Shown: positions 44,540-53,412 of the stretch, one piece after another
Layout of the letters: each line of letters begins with the position of its first letter
Position numbering within the stretch: the stretch's first letter is position 1
Translations under genes and position numbers: made by a program
NCBI RefSeq assembly: GCF_003020115.1
Contig: NZ_PYFX01000002.1
Span: 62,001-126,000, forward strand
Direction of reading: 5' to 3'
DNA from: Bradyrhizobium sp. MOS002
GTDB taxonomy: Bacteria; Pseudomonadota; Alphaproteobacteria; Rhizobiales; Xanthobacteraceae
Length of the DNA stretch: 64,000 bases
The notes under the pieces: generated by a model
What the model was told of the DNA's origin: nothing
Database searches by the model: none
The model's input: the letters and a program-made list of their open reading frames with translations, nothing else

Positions 44540-44566
44540 GTAACGCGTTACAGTGTAACGCGTTAC
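44540..44566 (-). promoter_or_regulatory. Tandem palindromic operator of the toxin-antitoxin pair
   Basis: Two identical perfect palindromes GTAACGCGTTAC (44540-44551 and 44555-44566) separated by AGT, so their centres lie 15 bases apart. They are 17 bases ahead of the antitoxin start, where antitoxin or toxin-antitoxin complexes usually bind to repress their own gene. Confidence 0.75.
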
Positions 44567-44634
44567 GGGTGGGATGCAAGGGCTGCCTCCGTTGCGAGGT
44601 CCGCAACCGCACGCGGTGCGCCGCCATGACGCTA

Positions 44635-45294
44635 TCATCCCCGCGGCTTCGCTACCGCGACGCCGGCGCCATTCCGGCGGCGATAGATCCAGACCGCCAG
44701 GCCCAGAACGATCGCGACGCCGACCACAGTCAGGATCCAGATGTGCTTGCCGACATGTCCATGGTGGTGCAGCCCGGCATATTCGTGCAGGGCCGACACC
44801 GCCAGGACACCCGGCAGCACATGGGCCGGGGCCCAGACCAGGATCGCCGGGATGTTGATGGCGTAGAAGCGGGCCGGGGACATGCCCAGCGCGCCCGCGG
44901 TGACCGGGACGAAAGCACGGATCGGCGGCACGAAGCGGGCGAAGAACACCGCCCATGTGCCGAAGCGGTGGAAGAAATTCTCGCTCTGTTCGACCACGCG
45001 CGGATAATTGGTCAGCGGCCAGGTGTTGAGGATTTCCCGCTGCTGGCGGTGCCCGATCCAGTAGGCCGAACCATCGCCGAGCACTGCGCCGAGCGCTGCC
45101 GCCAGCAACACCCATTGGAGCTTGAGCTCGCCGCCTGGGACCAGGGCGCTCAGCGCCAGGATGATGGTCGAGCCGGGGATGACCGACCCCACCACTGGAA
45201 CCGCCTCCAGCAGGGCCGCCAGGAACAGGGTCAGATAGGCCAGCCACGCATGGGCGGAGACGAATGAAATGAGGGGATCGAGAAAGGACGTCAC
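44635..45294 (-). CDS. DedA family membrane protein
   Basis: A 219-residue inner-membrane protein with the DedA/SNARE-associated (VTT) domain: LAALLEAVPVVGSVIPGSTI, GDGSAYWIGHRQ and the conserved FARFVPPIRAFVPVTAGALG loop with its key arginines, then C-terminal helices and a basic tail YRRRNGAG. Family members flip phospholipids/undecaprenyl phosphate and support membrane energetics. It stands alone upstream of the TA pair. Confidence 0.9.
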   Translation of the reverse strand: MTSFLDPLISFVSAHAWLAYLTLFLAALLEAVPVVGSVIPGSTIILALSALVPGGELKLQWVLLAAALGAVLGDGSAYWIGHRQQREILNTWPLTNYPRVVEQSENFFHRFGTWAVFFARFVPPIRAFVPVTAGALGMSPARFYAINIPAILVWAPAHVLPGVLAVSALHEYAGLHHHGHVGKHIWILTVVGVAIVLGLAVWIYRRRNGAGVAVAKPRG

Positions 45295-45590
45295 ATCGTC
45301 TCTGTGGTGGGATTGGGCTTTGGGGTTCGGACCCTACATAAGTAACGGGGCGCGGTAAAAGTGCCACCCGCTTGGGCAGGACCGTGCCTTCGGCACGAAA
45401 TTCAAGCGTGATTCGCAGGGCAGCCTTCCAAAAATCGCGTTCCTTGCCTATCTAAATGAAAAGACAACGGAACTTTGATTGGGGGGCGGGCTTCTGCCCG
45501 CCCGTTGTCTCTGATAGGTTCGCGATCGCACCCAGCCGCAGCCAACGTGCAATAACTGGTCACGGGATTGCCCGGGACCTCGGAGGATTG

Positions 45591-46589
45591 ATGACGACCG
45601 CCGCGATGTCGAAAGTTGAGGGAGTTTCCGGTTTGCCCGACATGAAGGTGTCGGTGCGCCAGGTGTTCGGGATCGACAGCGATCTCGAAGTACCCGCCTA
45701 TTCCGAGGTCGATCCTCACGTGCCCGAAGTCGATTCCGATTACCGCTTCGATCGCGCCACCACGCTCGCCATTCTCGCCGGCTTCGCCCACAACCGCCGC
45801 GTCATGGTCACGGGCTATCACGGCACCGGCAAATCCACCCATATCGAGCAGGTCGCCGCGCGTCTGAACTGGCCCTGCGTGCGCGTCAACCTCGACAGCC
45901 ACATCAGCCGTATCGACCTCGTCGGCAAGGACTCGATCGTGGTCCGCGACGGCAAGCAGGTCACCGAATTCCGCGACGGCATCCTGCCCTGGGCGCTCCA
46001 GCATAACATCGCGCTGGTGTTCGACGAATACGACGCCGGCCGTCCGGACGTGATGTTCGTGATCCAGCGCGTGCTGGAAGTCTCCGGCCGCCTGACGCTG
46101 CTCGACCAGAACAAGGTGATCAAGCCGCACCCCGCGTTCCGCATGTTCTCGACCGCCAACACAGTCGGCCTCGGCGACACCTCGGGCCTCTATCACGGCA
46201 CGCAGCAGATCAACCAGGGCCAGATGGACCGCTGGTCGATCGTCACCACGCTGAACTATCTCAGCCATGACGAGGAGGTGGAGATCGTGCTGGCCAAGGC
46301 CAAGCACTATCGCACCACGGAGGGCCGCGACATCGTCAACAAGATGGTTCGCCTCGCCGATCTCACCCGCAACGCCTTCGCCAATGGCGATCTGTCGACG
46401 GTGATGAGCCCGCGTACGGTGATCACCTGGGCGGAGAACGCCGACATCTTCAGCGACATCGGATTTGCGTTCCGGGTCACGTTCCTCAACAAGTGCGACG
46501 AGCTCGAACGGCCCCTCGTCGCCGAGTTCTACCAGCGCTGCTTCAACGCGGAGCTGCCGGAATCGTCGGTGAACGTGGCGCTCAGCTGA
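45591..46589 (+). CDS. cobS: Aerobic cobaltochelatase subunit CobS
   Basis: AAA+ ATPase subunit that, with CobT and CobN, inserts cobalt into hydrogenobyrinic acid a,c-diamide in aerobic B12 synthesis. The 332-residue protein starts [20 protein letters not shown] with GGAGG-like CGGAGG ten bases upstream. Walker A is GYHGTGKST (75-83), Walker [11 protein letters not shown], and ATP-sensing regions such as [20 protein letters not shown] follow. No cobalamin riboswitch was recognised in the 296 bases before it. A family A repeat separates it from cobT. Confidence 0.95.
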   Translation: MTTAAMSKVEGVSGLPDMKVSVRQVFGIDSDLEVPAYSEVDPHVPEVDSDYRFDRATTLAILAGFAHNRRVMVTGYHGTGKSTHIEQVAARLNWPCVRVNLDSHISRIDLVGKDSIVVRDGKQVTEFRDGILPWALQHNIALVFDEYDAGRPDVMFVIQRVLEVSGRLTLLDQNKVIKPHPAFRMFSTANTVGLGDTSGLYHGTQQINQGQMDRWSIVTTLNYLSHDEEVEIVLAKAKHYRTTEGRDIVNKMVRLADLTRNAFANGDLSTVMSPRTVITWAENADIFSDIGFAFRVTFLNKCDELERPLVAEFYQRCFNAELPESSVNVALS

Positions 46590-46600
46590 TCTTGTGTGAT

Positions 46601-46740
46601 GTCGTCCCGGCGAAAGCCGGGACCCATACCGCGAGATGTATCAAGTGAAGCGACGCTGCTAATTTCTCCTGACGCAATGATCGCCGGTGGTTTATGGGTC
46701 CCGGCCCCCGTGCGCAATTGCGCACTAGGCCGGGACGACG
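46601..46740. repeat. Family A composite palindromic repeat between cobS and cobT, AATT variant
   Basis: Left half GTCGTCCCGGCGAAAGCCGG; right half with an enlarged loop holding the perfect 16-base palindrome GTGCGCAATTGCGCAC (46710-46725). It fills almost the whole gap between two genes expected to be co-transcribed. Confidence 0.85.
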
Positions 46741-46752
46741 GGTAAGGGCGAG

Positions 46753-48657
46753 ATGAGCACCACCTCCAACTCCAAATTCCGCAACACCAAGGAAGCTCCG
46801 ACCGAGCCGTTCAAGCGCTCGGTGGCGTCCTGCCTGAAGGCGATCGCCAAGGCGCCCGAGCTCGACGTCAGCTTCGCCGCCGAGCGCCCCGGGCTCGCGC
46901 CGGGCAAGGCGCGGCTGCCCGAGCCCGCGCGAAAAATGACCAAGCGCGATGCCGCGATCGTGCGCGGCCATGCCGATTCGATCGCGCTCAAGCTCGCCTG
47001 TCACGATCCGAAACTGCATCGCAAGCTGATGCCGGGCAATCCGCAGGCGCGCGGCGTGTTCGAGGCGGTCGAGCAGGCCCGCGTCGAGGCGATCGGCGCG
47101 CGGCGCATGGCGGGCGTTGCGAAAAACCTCACCGCGATGCTCGACGACCATTTCCATCGCGGCAAGTTCGACGAGATCACCGATCGCGCCGACGCGCCGC
47201 TCGCCGACGCACTGGCGATGCTGGTGCGCGAACGCCTGACCGGCATGGCGCCGCCGACGGCCGCGAAGAAGATGGTCGATCTCTGGCGTCCCATCCTCGA
47301 AGACAAGATCGGCAGGCGGCTCGACCGGCTCGACACCCTGGTCGAGGACCAGACCAGGTTCGGCGATGCCGTGCATGATCTGTTGACGGCGCTCGAGATC
47401 GGCGATGAGCGCAGCGCCGACAGCGAAGACAATGACGAGAACGACGAGAACCAGGACGGCGACAACGATCAGTCCGGTGCCGAGGGCTCGCCCGATTCCG
47501 ACGCCGCGCAGGAGATGAGCGCCGATCAGGCCCAGGCATCGAGCGAGGAGATGAGCGAGAGCGCGATGGAAAGCGCGCAAGCCTCGACCTCCGACACCTT
47601 CGACGACGGCGAGCTCGGCGACGACGAGACGCCGGGCGAGGCGACGCGGCCGAATTCGCATGGCAAGAACGAGCCGCGCGGGCCGGAATATCACGCCTTC
47701 GCGCCGAAGTTCGACGAGGTCATCGCCGCCGAAGACCTCTGCGACCATGACGAGCTGGAGCGCCTGCGCGCCTATCTCGACAAGCAGCTCGCGCATCTGC
47801 AGGGCATCGTCGCCCGTCTCGCCAACCGCCTGCAGCGCCGGCTGATGGCGCAGCAGAACCGCGCCTGGGAGTTCGATCTCGAAGAGGGCATTCTGGACCC
47901 CGCGCGGCTGTCGCGCGTGGTGACCGATCCCTATCACCCGCTGTCCTTCATGCACGAGAAGGAGGCGACGTTCCGCGACACCGTGGTGACGCTGCTCTTA
48001 GACAATTCCGGCTCGATGCGCGGGAGGCCCATCACGGTCGCTGCGACCTGCGCCGACATCCTCGCCCGCACGCTGGAGCGTTGCGGCGTCAAGGTCGAGA
48101 TCCTCGGCTTCACCACGCGCGCCTGGAAGGGCGGGCAATCGCGCGAGGCGTGGCTTGCCGCCGGCAAGCCGGCCAGTCCCGGCCGTCTCAACGACCTCCG
48201 CCACATCATCTACAAATCGGCGGATGCTCCGTGGCGTCGCGCGCGGAAAAACCTCGGCCTGATGATGCGCGAGGGGCTGTTGAAGGAGAACATCGACGGC
48301 GAGGCGCTCGACTGGGCGCACAAGCGCCTGCTCGGCCGGCCCGAGCAGCGCAAGATCCTGATGATGATCTCGGACGGCGCGCCGGTCGACGATTCCACGC
48401 TGTCGGTCAATCCCGGCAACTACCTCGAGCGGCACCTGCGCCACATCATCGAGGAGATCGAGACCCGCTCGCCGGTCGAGCTGATCGCGATCGGCATCGG
48501 CCATGACGTGACGCGCTATTATCGCCGCGCGGTGACGATCGTGGACGCCGAAGAGCTCGGCGGCGCCATCACCGAAAAACTCGCCGAACTGTTCAGCGAG
48601 ACCAACACCGCGCCCACGCAACCGGCCGGTCGCCCGCGACGCAAACTGCATTCGTGA
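46753..48657 (+). CDS. cobT: Aerobic cobaltochelatase subunit CobT
   Basis: Partner of CobS in the CobNST chelatase. The 634-residue protein has an N-terminal domain, a long acidic linker (~215-315, many D/E/S/Q, e.g. [20 protein letters not shown]) and a C-terminal von Willebrand A/MIDAS domain with [13 protein letters not shown] near residue 415, then [16 protein letters not shown]. The short gap after the repeat includes GGGCGAG before ATG. Its stop codon overlaps the next gene's GTG start (GTGA). Confidence 0.95.
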   Translation: MSTTSNSKFRNTKEAPTEPFKRSVASCLKAIAKAPELDVSFAAERPGLAPGKARLPEPARKMTKRDAAIVRGHADSIALKLACHDPKLHRKLMPGNPQARGVFEAVEQARVEAIGARRMAGVAKNLTAMLDDHFHRGKFDEITDRADAPLADALAMLVRERLTGMAPPTAAKKMVDLWRPILEDKIGRRLDRLDTLVEDQTRFGDAVHDLLTALEIGDERSADSEDNDENDENQDGDNDQSGAEGSPDSDAAQEMSADQAQASSEEMSESAMESAQASTSDTFDDGELGDDETPGEATRPNSHGKNEPRGPEYHAFAPKFDEVIAAEDLCDHDELERLRAYLDKQLAHLQGIVARLANRLQRRLMAQQNRAWEFDLEEGILDPARLSRVVTDPYHPLSFMHEKEATFRDTVVTLLLDNSGSMRGRPITVAATCADILARTLERCGVKVEILGFTTRAWKGGQSREAWLAAGKPASPGRLNDLRHIIYKSADAPWRRARKNLGLMMREGLLKENIDGEALDWAHKRLLGRPEQRKILMMISDGAPVDDSTLSVNPGNYLERHLRHIIEEIETRSPVELIAIGIGHDVTRYYRRAVTIVDAEELGGAITEKLAELFSETNTAPTQPAGRPRRKLHS

Positions 48658-49715
48658 GCAACCATCGATCCCGCCGCAGCTTTCTCGGCCACGCGGCGGC
48701 GGGATTTTCCACTCTCGCATTGTCTCGCCTGGCGCAGGCACAGCCCGCGCCGAAGCCGGCGCTGATCGAGCACGCCGTCGCAGCCCCCGTCGGCATCGAG
48801 GTCAATGCGCGGCCGATCCCCAGTTTCGAGCCGCGCGACCGCGCGCGCACGCGGTTCGGCTCGCTGGACTATCGCAGCGGCCTGGTGCTGACCTCGCCGC
48901 TTCGCGGCTTCGGCGGCCTGTCCGGCTTCCGCTTCCTCGACACCAAAGGCGAGCGCTTCCTCGCGATGTCCGACCAGGGCACCTGGTTCACCGGTCGCAT
49001 CCGCTATTCCGGGCGGAGCATGACGGGGCTCGACGACGTCGAGGCCGCGCCGGTGCTCAATGCGGAGGGGCGGCCCATCACGGAGAAGCGGCTGTGGTAC
49101 GACACCGAGTCGCTCGCGCGCGACGGCGACCTCGTCTATGTCGGGCTCGAGCGCGTCAACCAGATCATGCGGTTCGATTTTGCGAAGGGCGGCACGCGCG
49201 CCCGCGGCGAAGTGCTGCCGACGCCGCCGGGGGTGCGGAAACTGCCCTACAACAAGGGGCTCGAGGCGCTGGTGTTCGTCCCCAAAGGGCAGCCGCTCGC
49301 GGGCACCTTGATCGCGCTGTCGGAGGGCGGCTTCGATGCCGACGGCAATCTGATCGCCTTCCTGATCGGCGGCCCGACGCCCGGCCAGTTCAGCATTCGC
49401 CGCACCGACCAGCAGCTCATCAGCGACGCCGTGCTGCTGCCCTCGGGCGATCTCCTGATCCTCGAACGCAAATTCTCCTGGTTCACCGGCGTCGATATCC
49501 GCATCCGCGCGATCCCCCTGAAATCGATAGCGCCCGGCGCATTGGTCGACGGCCCCGTGCTGTTCAAGGCCGATCTCGGCCACGAGATCGACAACATGGA
49601 AGGCATCGACGCCCACGTCACGCCCGAGGGCGAGACCGTGCTGACCCTGGTGTCGGACGACAATTTTTCGATGCTCCAGCGCACGCTGCTGTTGCAGTTC
49701 GCGCTGGTGGAGTAG
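48654..49715 (+). CDS. Tat-exported esterase-like/phytase-like beta-propeller protein
   Basis: A 353-residue protein with a twin-arginine signal ([20 protein letters not shown], cleavage near AQAQ), placing it in the periplasm. The mature part matches the 'esterase-like activity of phytase' family: [46 protein letters not shown] and the C-terminal [20 protein letters not shown]. Substrate unknown. The GTG start overlaps the cobT stop, so it is translationally coupled to cobalamin synthesis genes, for no evident metabolic reason. Confidence 0.88.
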   Translation: MSNHRSRRSFLGHAAAGFSTLALSRLAQAQPAPKPALIEHAVAAPVGIEVNARPIPSFEPRDRARTRFGSLDYRSGLVLTSPLRGFGGLSGFRFLDTKGERFLAMSDQGTWFTGRIRYSGRSMTGLDDVEAAPVLNAEGRPITEKRLWYDTESLARDGDLVYVGLERVNQIMRFDFAKGGTRARGEVLPTPPGVRKLPYNKGLEALVFVPKGQPLAGTLIALSEGGFDADGNLIAFLIGGPTPGQFSIRRTDQQLISDAVLLPSGDLLILERKFSWFTGVDIRIRAIPLKSIAPGALVDGPVLFKADLGHEIDNMEGIDAHVTPEGETVLTLVSDDNFSMLQRTLLLQFALVE

Positions 49716-49770
49716 CAGGCCGCACGGAACGGTTCTTGCACTGCTCCGGATGATTGAAACGGAGTTCTCG

Positions 49771-50733
49771 ATGAACAGGTTTCTTCGGGTGTTTTGCGTC
49801 CTTGTCGGCTTCTGGATAGCCGCTGCAGCACAGGCACAAGGCTGGCCGACGCGGCTGATCAAGGCGACCATACCGTTCGGTGCGGGCAGCGCGGCCGATG
49901 TGGTGCCAAGGCTAGTGTTCGAGCGTCTCGCTGCTGAGCTCGGTCAATCGATCGTGATCGAAAACCGCGCCGGCGGCGGCGGCCTGGTCGGTTCGGCGCT
50001 GGTCGCCAAATCCGATCCCGATGGTTACAGCCTTCTCGCCCAGTCATCGGCGCTGACCATCGCGCCCGCGATTTTTCCGAGCGCGACCTTCGACCCTTCC
50101 CGTGACCTCGCTTCGGTGCTGATGATCGGATCCGGCGCCAATGTAATGATCGTGCCGAAGGAACGGCCCTGGAAAACCATCCAGGACTTCATCGCCGACG
50201 CCAGGGCAAAACCCGGCTCGATTTCGTTCGGCTCGGTCGGCATCGGCAGCGCCGTGCATATATCGAGCGAGAAATTCCGCTATGCCGCCGGGATCGAGGC
50301 CACGCATGTGCCGTATCGCGCCGGCCCGGAAGTGATCGCCGACATTCTCGGCGGACGGATCGATCTTTATTTCTGTCCGCTGGCGACAGCGCTGCCGCTG
50401 ATCCGCGAGGGCCAGGTCCGCGCGCTGGTGGTCTCGACGGCCAAGCGCGTCGCCGATCTGCCCGACGTGCCGACGCCGGTCGAGATCGGATTGAAGGACG
50501 CCGACAGCGAGATCTGGTTCGGCGTGTTCGTGCCCGCGAAGACGTCGCGCGAGATCGTCGAAAAGCTGCACGCGACGGGCGAGAGGGTATTGGCCAATCC
50601 GGCGATGCAGGCGAGCCTGAAAAAGCTCGGCATCGAACCGATGCCGATGAAGCCGGCCGAGATGGACGACTTCGTCAAGCGCGAGATGGCGGCCAATCTG
50701 GAGCTGATCAAGGCCGCTGGCATCAAGCCGTAG
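49771..50733 (+). CDS. Tripartite tricarboxylate transporter substrate-binding protein (TctC/Bug family)
   Basis: A 320-residue periplasmic binding protein starting MNRFLRVFCVLVGFWIAAAA with GGAG seven bases upstream; signal cleavage is likely at AQAQG. The mature part shows the Bug family pattern WPTRLIKATIPFGAGSAADV, ENRAGGGGLVGSALVAKSDP and HVPYRAGPEVIADILGGRID. No TctA/TctB membrane genes accompany it, as is usual for the many orphan Bug proteins. The ligand is unknown, probably an organic acid. Confidence 0.9.
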   Translation: MNRFLRVFCVLVGFWIAAAAQAQGWPTRLIKATIPFGAGSAADVVPRLVFERLAAELGQSIVIENRAGGGGLVGSALVAKSDPDGYSLLAQSSALTIAPAIFPSATFDPSRDLASVLMIGSGANVMIVPKERPWKTIQDFIADARAKPGSISFGSVGIGSAVHISSEKFRYAAGIEATHVPYRAGPEVIADILGGRIDLYFCPLATALPLIREGQVRALVVSTAKRVADLPDVPTPVEIGLKDADSEIWFGVFVPAKTSREIVEKLHATGERVLANPAMQASLKKLGIEPMPMKPAEMDDFVKREMAANLELIKAAGIKP

Positions 50734-50826
50734 GGGAGGGTTGCGCGCCCGGCGGCTTGAGGAGAGGGAAGAGGCTCGCTAGCATCGCGGCCAGCTTTCC
50801 CTCCATTCCTTCCGGAACTCCCCCGC

Positions 50827-51939
50827 ATGAGCGCCCTGTTTTCCCCGATCAAGCTGCGCGGCCTGACTTTGAAGAACCGCATCGTGGTGTCGCCGATGTG
50901 CCAATATTCGGCCGAGGACGGCGTTCCCACCGACTGGCACTTCACCCACATCAACAATCTCAGCCTGTCGGGCGCGGCGATGTTCTGCATCGAGGCGACC
51001 CATGTCGAGGCGATCGGCCGCATCACGCCGGGCTGCCTCGGGCTCTACAGCGATGCCGCCGAGGCGGCGCTGAAGCAGATCCTCACCGCGGTGCGGAAAC
51101 ATTCCTCGACCGCGGTCGCGATGCAGCTCGCGCATGCCGGCCGCAAAGCCAGCAGCGCACGGCCCTGGGACGGCGGCCAGCTGATTCCGCAGGACCAGGG
51201 CGGCTGGCAGACCGTGGCGCCGTCCGCGCTGCCGCACAAGGAGGGCGAAGCCGCGCCGCTGGCGCTCGACACCGACGGCCTCAAGCGCATCCGCGATGCC
51301 TTCGTCGAGTCGGCGAAACGCGCCGATCGCATCGGCATCGACGCCATCGAGCTGCACGGCGCGCACGGCTATCTGCTGCATCAGTTCCTGTCGCCGATCT
51401 CGAACAGGCGCACCGACGCGTATGGCGGCTCGCTCGAGAACCGCATGCGCTTCCCGCTGGAGGTCTACGACGCGGTCCGCGCGGTGTTCCCGCACGACAA
51501 GCCGGTCGGCATGCGGGTGTCGTCGACCGACTGGGTCGAGGGCGGCTGGGACCTGGCGCAGACGATCGCGTTCGCCAAGGCGCTGAAAGCGCGCGGCGTC
51601 GACTGGATCGACGCCTCCTCCGGCGGCGTCTCGCCGTTGCAGAAGATCGCGCTCGGGCCCGGCTACCAGGTGCAGTTTGCGGAAGCCATCAAGCGCGAGA
51701 CGGGTTTGCCCACCATCGCCGTCGGGCTGATCACCGAGCCGAAGCAGGCGGAAGACATCGTCGCATCCGGCAAGGCCGACATGATCGCGCTCGCCCGCGG
51801 CATGCTCTACGACCCCCGCTGGGCCTGGCACGCCGCAGCCGAGCTCGGCGGCGAGGTCGAAGCCCCGCCGCAATTCTGGCGCTCGCAGCCCTCGACCCAG
51901 AAGGCGCTGTTCGGCAAGACGACGTTCGGGGCGCGGTGA
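50827..51939 (+). CDS. NADH:flavin oxidoreductase, Old Yellow Enzyme family (YqjM-like)
   Basis: A 370-residue FMN enzyme that reduces activated alkenes or nitro compounds with NAD(P)H. Landmarks: IKLRGLTLKNRIVVSPMCQY, AMQLAHAGRKAS, the substrate-binding HGAHGYLLHQFLSPISNRR with the H-x-x-H pair, GGSLENRMRFPLEVYDAVR and the C-terminal IALARGMLYDPRWAWHAAAE. It fits the YqjM/xenobiotic reductase class. It stands alone with 93 bases to the upstream gene. Confidence 0.92.
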   Translation: MSALFSPIKLRGLTLKNRIVVSPMCQYSAEDGVPTDWHFTHINNLSLSGAAMFCIEATHVEAIGRITPGCLGLYSDAAEAALKQILTAVRKHSSTAVAMQLAHAGRKASSARPWDGGQLIPQDQGGWQTVAPSALPHKEGEAAPLALDTDGLKRIRDAFVESAKRADRIGIDAIELHGAHGYLLHQFLSPISNRRTDAYGGSLENRMRFPLEVYDAVRAVFPHDKPVGMRVSSTDWVEGGWDLAQTIAFAKALKARGVDWIDASSGGVSPLQKIALGPGYQVQFAEAIKRETGLPTIAVGLITEPKQAEDIVASGKADMIALARGMLYDPRWAWHAAAELGGEVEAPPQFWRSQPSTQKALFGKTTFGAR

Positions 51940-51975
51940 GTGGTGCAAGTGTGGCGCGAGGACCGCGCCACCTGT

Positions 51976-52116
51976 GTCGTCCCGGCCTAGTGCGCAATTG
52001 CGCAAGGGGGGCCGGGACCCATACGCCGAGGCCGCGGTGACAGCGCAAGAAGGTCATTGCCTGTCTTCGCCAAACCGAATTCGGTGGTTATGGGTCCCGG
52101 CCTTCGCCGGGACGAC
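51976..52116. repeat. Family A composite palindromic repeat, AATT variant
   Basis: The left half has the enlarged loop with TGCGCAATTGCGCA (51991-52004); the right half is the standard GGGTCCCGGCCTTCGCCGGG. The inner part contains CTTCGCCAAACCGAAT, the inverse of the TTTGGCGAAG core seen in other copies. Confidence 0.85.
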
Positions 52117-52227
52117 GGGGAGAGGGAGGCAACACCTCGCCTCACGCATCCGTAACTCCCCTCAGCTTCCACCCTCGCCAAATCTGGCCTAACCTCGCGC
52201 GCGTCCAACGCCTCACGGAGGCTCGCC

Positions 52228-52635
52228 ATGCGGTTTCGTGTTCGAAAAGCTGCCCATGTCATCGAGCGCGTGGGTCTTGCGATGGCGGGCGCGGCGTGCG
52301 GGCTGTTCGTCGGCGCTTATGTGGGATCTGCTATACCCGCGCTCACCACCGAGGGCTTCCTGCTGCTGATGATGGTGCTGGGCTTCGTCGGCTTTTATCT
52401 CGGCATCGACACGCCGCAGCTGCCGTTCGACGAGGCCCATGGCGACATCGACGCCGCGGAACTGTTGAGCGCCGCCGGCACGCTCTGCGCCACGCTGACC
52501 GCGCTCGCCTCCGTCGCCATCATCGTGCTCCGCCTCGAGCCGCATATCGCCTGGAGCTGGTTCGCCCTGTTCGGCTGGGTCGCCGGCGTCGCGATGCAGA
52601 TCGTCGCGGGCGCGAAGGCGCGGACGCGGAAGTAG
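52228..52635 (+). CDS. Hypothetical membrane protein
   Basis: A 135-residue protein with four hydrophobic stretches (GLAMAGAACGLFVGAYVG, TTEGFLLLMMVLGFVGFYLG, LLSAAGTLCATLTALASVAI, FALFGWVAGVAMQIVAGAKA) and an acidic loop (FDEAHGDIDAAE) between the second and third. No family was recognised. It lies between two family A repeats; codon use matches the chromosome. Confidence 0.65.
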   Translation: MRFRVRKAAHVIERVGLAMAGAACGLFVGAYVGSAIPALTTEGFLLLMMVLGFVGFYLGIDTPQLPFDEAHGDIDAAELLSAAGTLCATLTALASVAIIVLRLEPHIAWSWFALFGWVAGVAMQIVAGAKARTRK

Positions 52636-52673
52636 GGGAACGAGGAAAGGCGGTGCACGCTCCAATCTCCGCC

Positions 52674-52800
52674 GTCGTCCCGGCGAAGGCCGGGACCCAT
52701 ACCGCGTGATTCATCGATTGTGGGCGGTAGGCGTACCGAACGACGAGCCTTCGCCAAACTGCTCCCTGTGGTTATGGGTCCCGGCCTTCGCCGGGACGAC
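52674..52800. repeat. Family A composite palindromic repeat
   Basis: Left half GTCGTCCCGGCGAAGGCCGG with GACCCATACC, right half GGTTATGGGTCCCGGCCTTC. The core CCTTCGCCAAACTGCTCC is shared with other copies. It lies between the convergent membrane-protein and PilZ genes. Confidence 0.85.
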
Positions 52801-52808
52801 GGGAGGGC

Positions 52809-53054
52809 CTAAAACACCACGCCCACCTTCGTGCCGCGCTTCCACGCCACGCGGCAGCGCTTCTTGGTGTTCACATGCAGCAGCTCGAAGCGATCGGGAA
52901 TCTTCACCTGCCCGCCGAGATCGACGCAGGCGCCGCCCGGCGAATAGTCGATCAGCGTGCAGGGGATCACCGGCGCGCGCGGGTCGGTGATGATCTTGGC
53001 CTGGCGGGACACCAGGCCTGCGGGTTTGACGCGGGCATGTCGTCGCGGATGCAT
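52809..53054 (-). CDS. PilZ domain-containing protein
   Basis: An 81-residue stand-alone PilZ-type protein starting MHPRRHARVKPAGLVSRQAK. The arginine-rich opening RRHARVK stands where PilZ proteins carry RxxxR, and the second motif DYSPGGACVDL stands for D/NxSxxG, both cyclic-di-GMP contacts. It may bind c-di-GMP or be a degenerate PilZ. The frame extends upstream but the match begins here. No linked signalling genes. Confidence 0.75.
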   Translation of the reverse strand: MHPRRHARVKPAGLVSRQAKIITDPRAPVIPCTLIDYSPGGACVDLGGQVKIPDRFELLHVNTKKRCRVAWKRGTKVGVVF

Positions 53055-53235
53055 TGGCACTCTCCTCCAATTTCCGCGGATGGCGCGGGTGGTCTGGGAG
53101 ATGATGCAGACGAGTTGATTCGATCCGGCTAAGGCGGGGCTGAGAATTTTAATGAAAAGTGTCGGCGAATGGAGAAAGCGGCGGTAGCGGGGTGGGGAGG
53201 TGGTGAGGGCGCGCTGCGCTCGCCTCAAACATTGC

Positions 53236-53376
53236 GTCGTCCCGGCCTAGTGCGCAATTGCGCACGGGGGGCCGGGACCCATAGCCACCGAATGCGATTT
53301 GGCGAAGATTGGTCATTGCCATTTCGCGCCATAACTTCTGCTGAGGAGTATGGGTCCCGGCCTTCGCCGGGACGAC
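53236..53376. repeat. Family A composite palindromic repeat, AATT variant
   Basis: The left half carries GTGCGCAATTGCGCAC (53250-53265) in its loop; the right half is the standard GGGTCCCGGCCTTCGCCGGG. The inner part has GATTTGGCGAAGATTGGTCA as in the copies at 41366 and 52016. Confidence 0.85.
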
Positions 53377-53412
53377 ACCTTTTTTGGGGCACCCAGTGCC
53401 GCCAACCAAACC

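Noticed and set aside
45295..45590. Cobalamin riboswitch upstream of cobS
   Set aside because: No B12-box-like element or matching layout was found; only a short GGGCGGGC/GCCCGCCC hairpin at 45484-45503.
51976..53376. CRISPR array, because of several similar repeats close together
   Set aside because: Repeats are paired palindromes in inverted orientation with partly conserved inner cores, separated by genes; there are no regular spacers and no cas genes.
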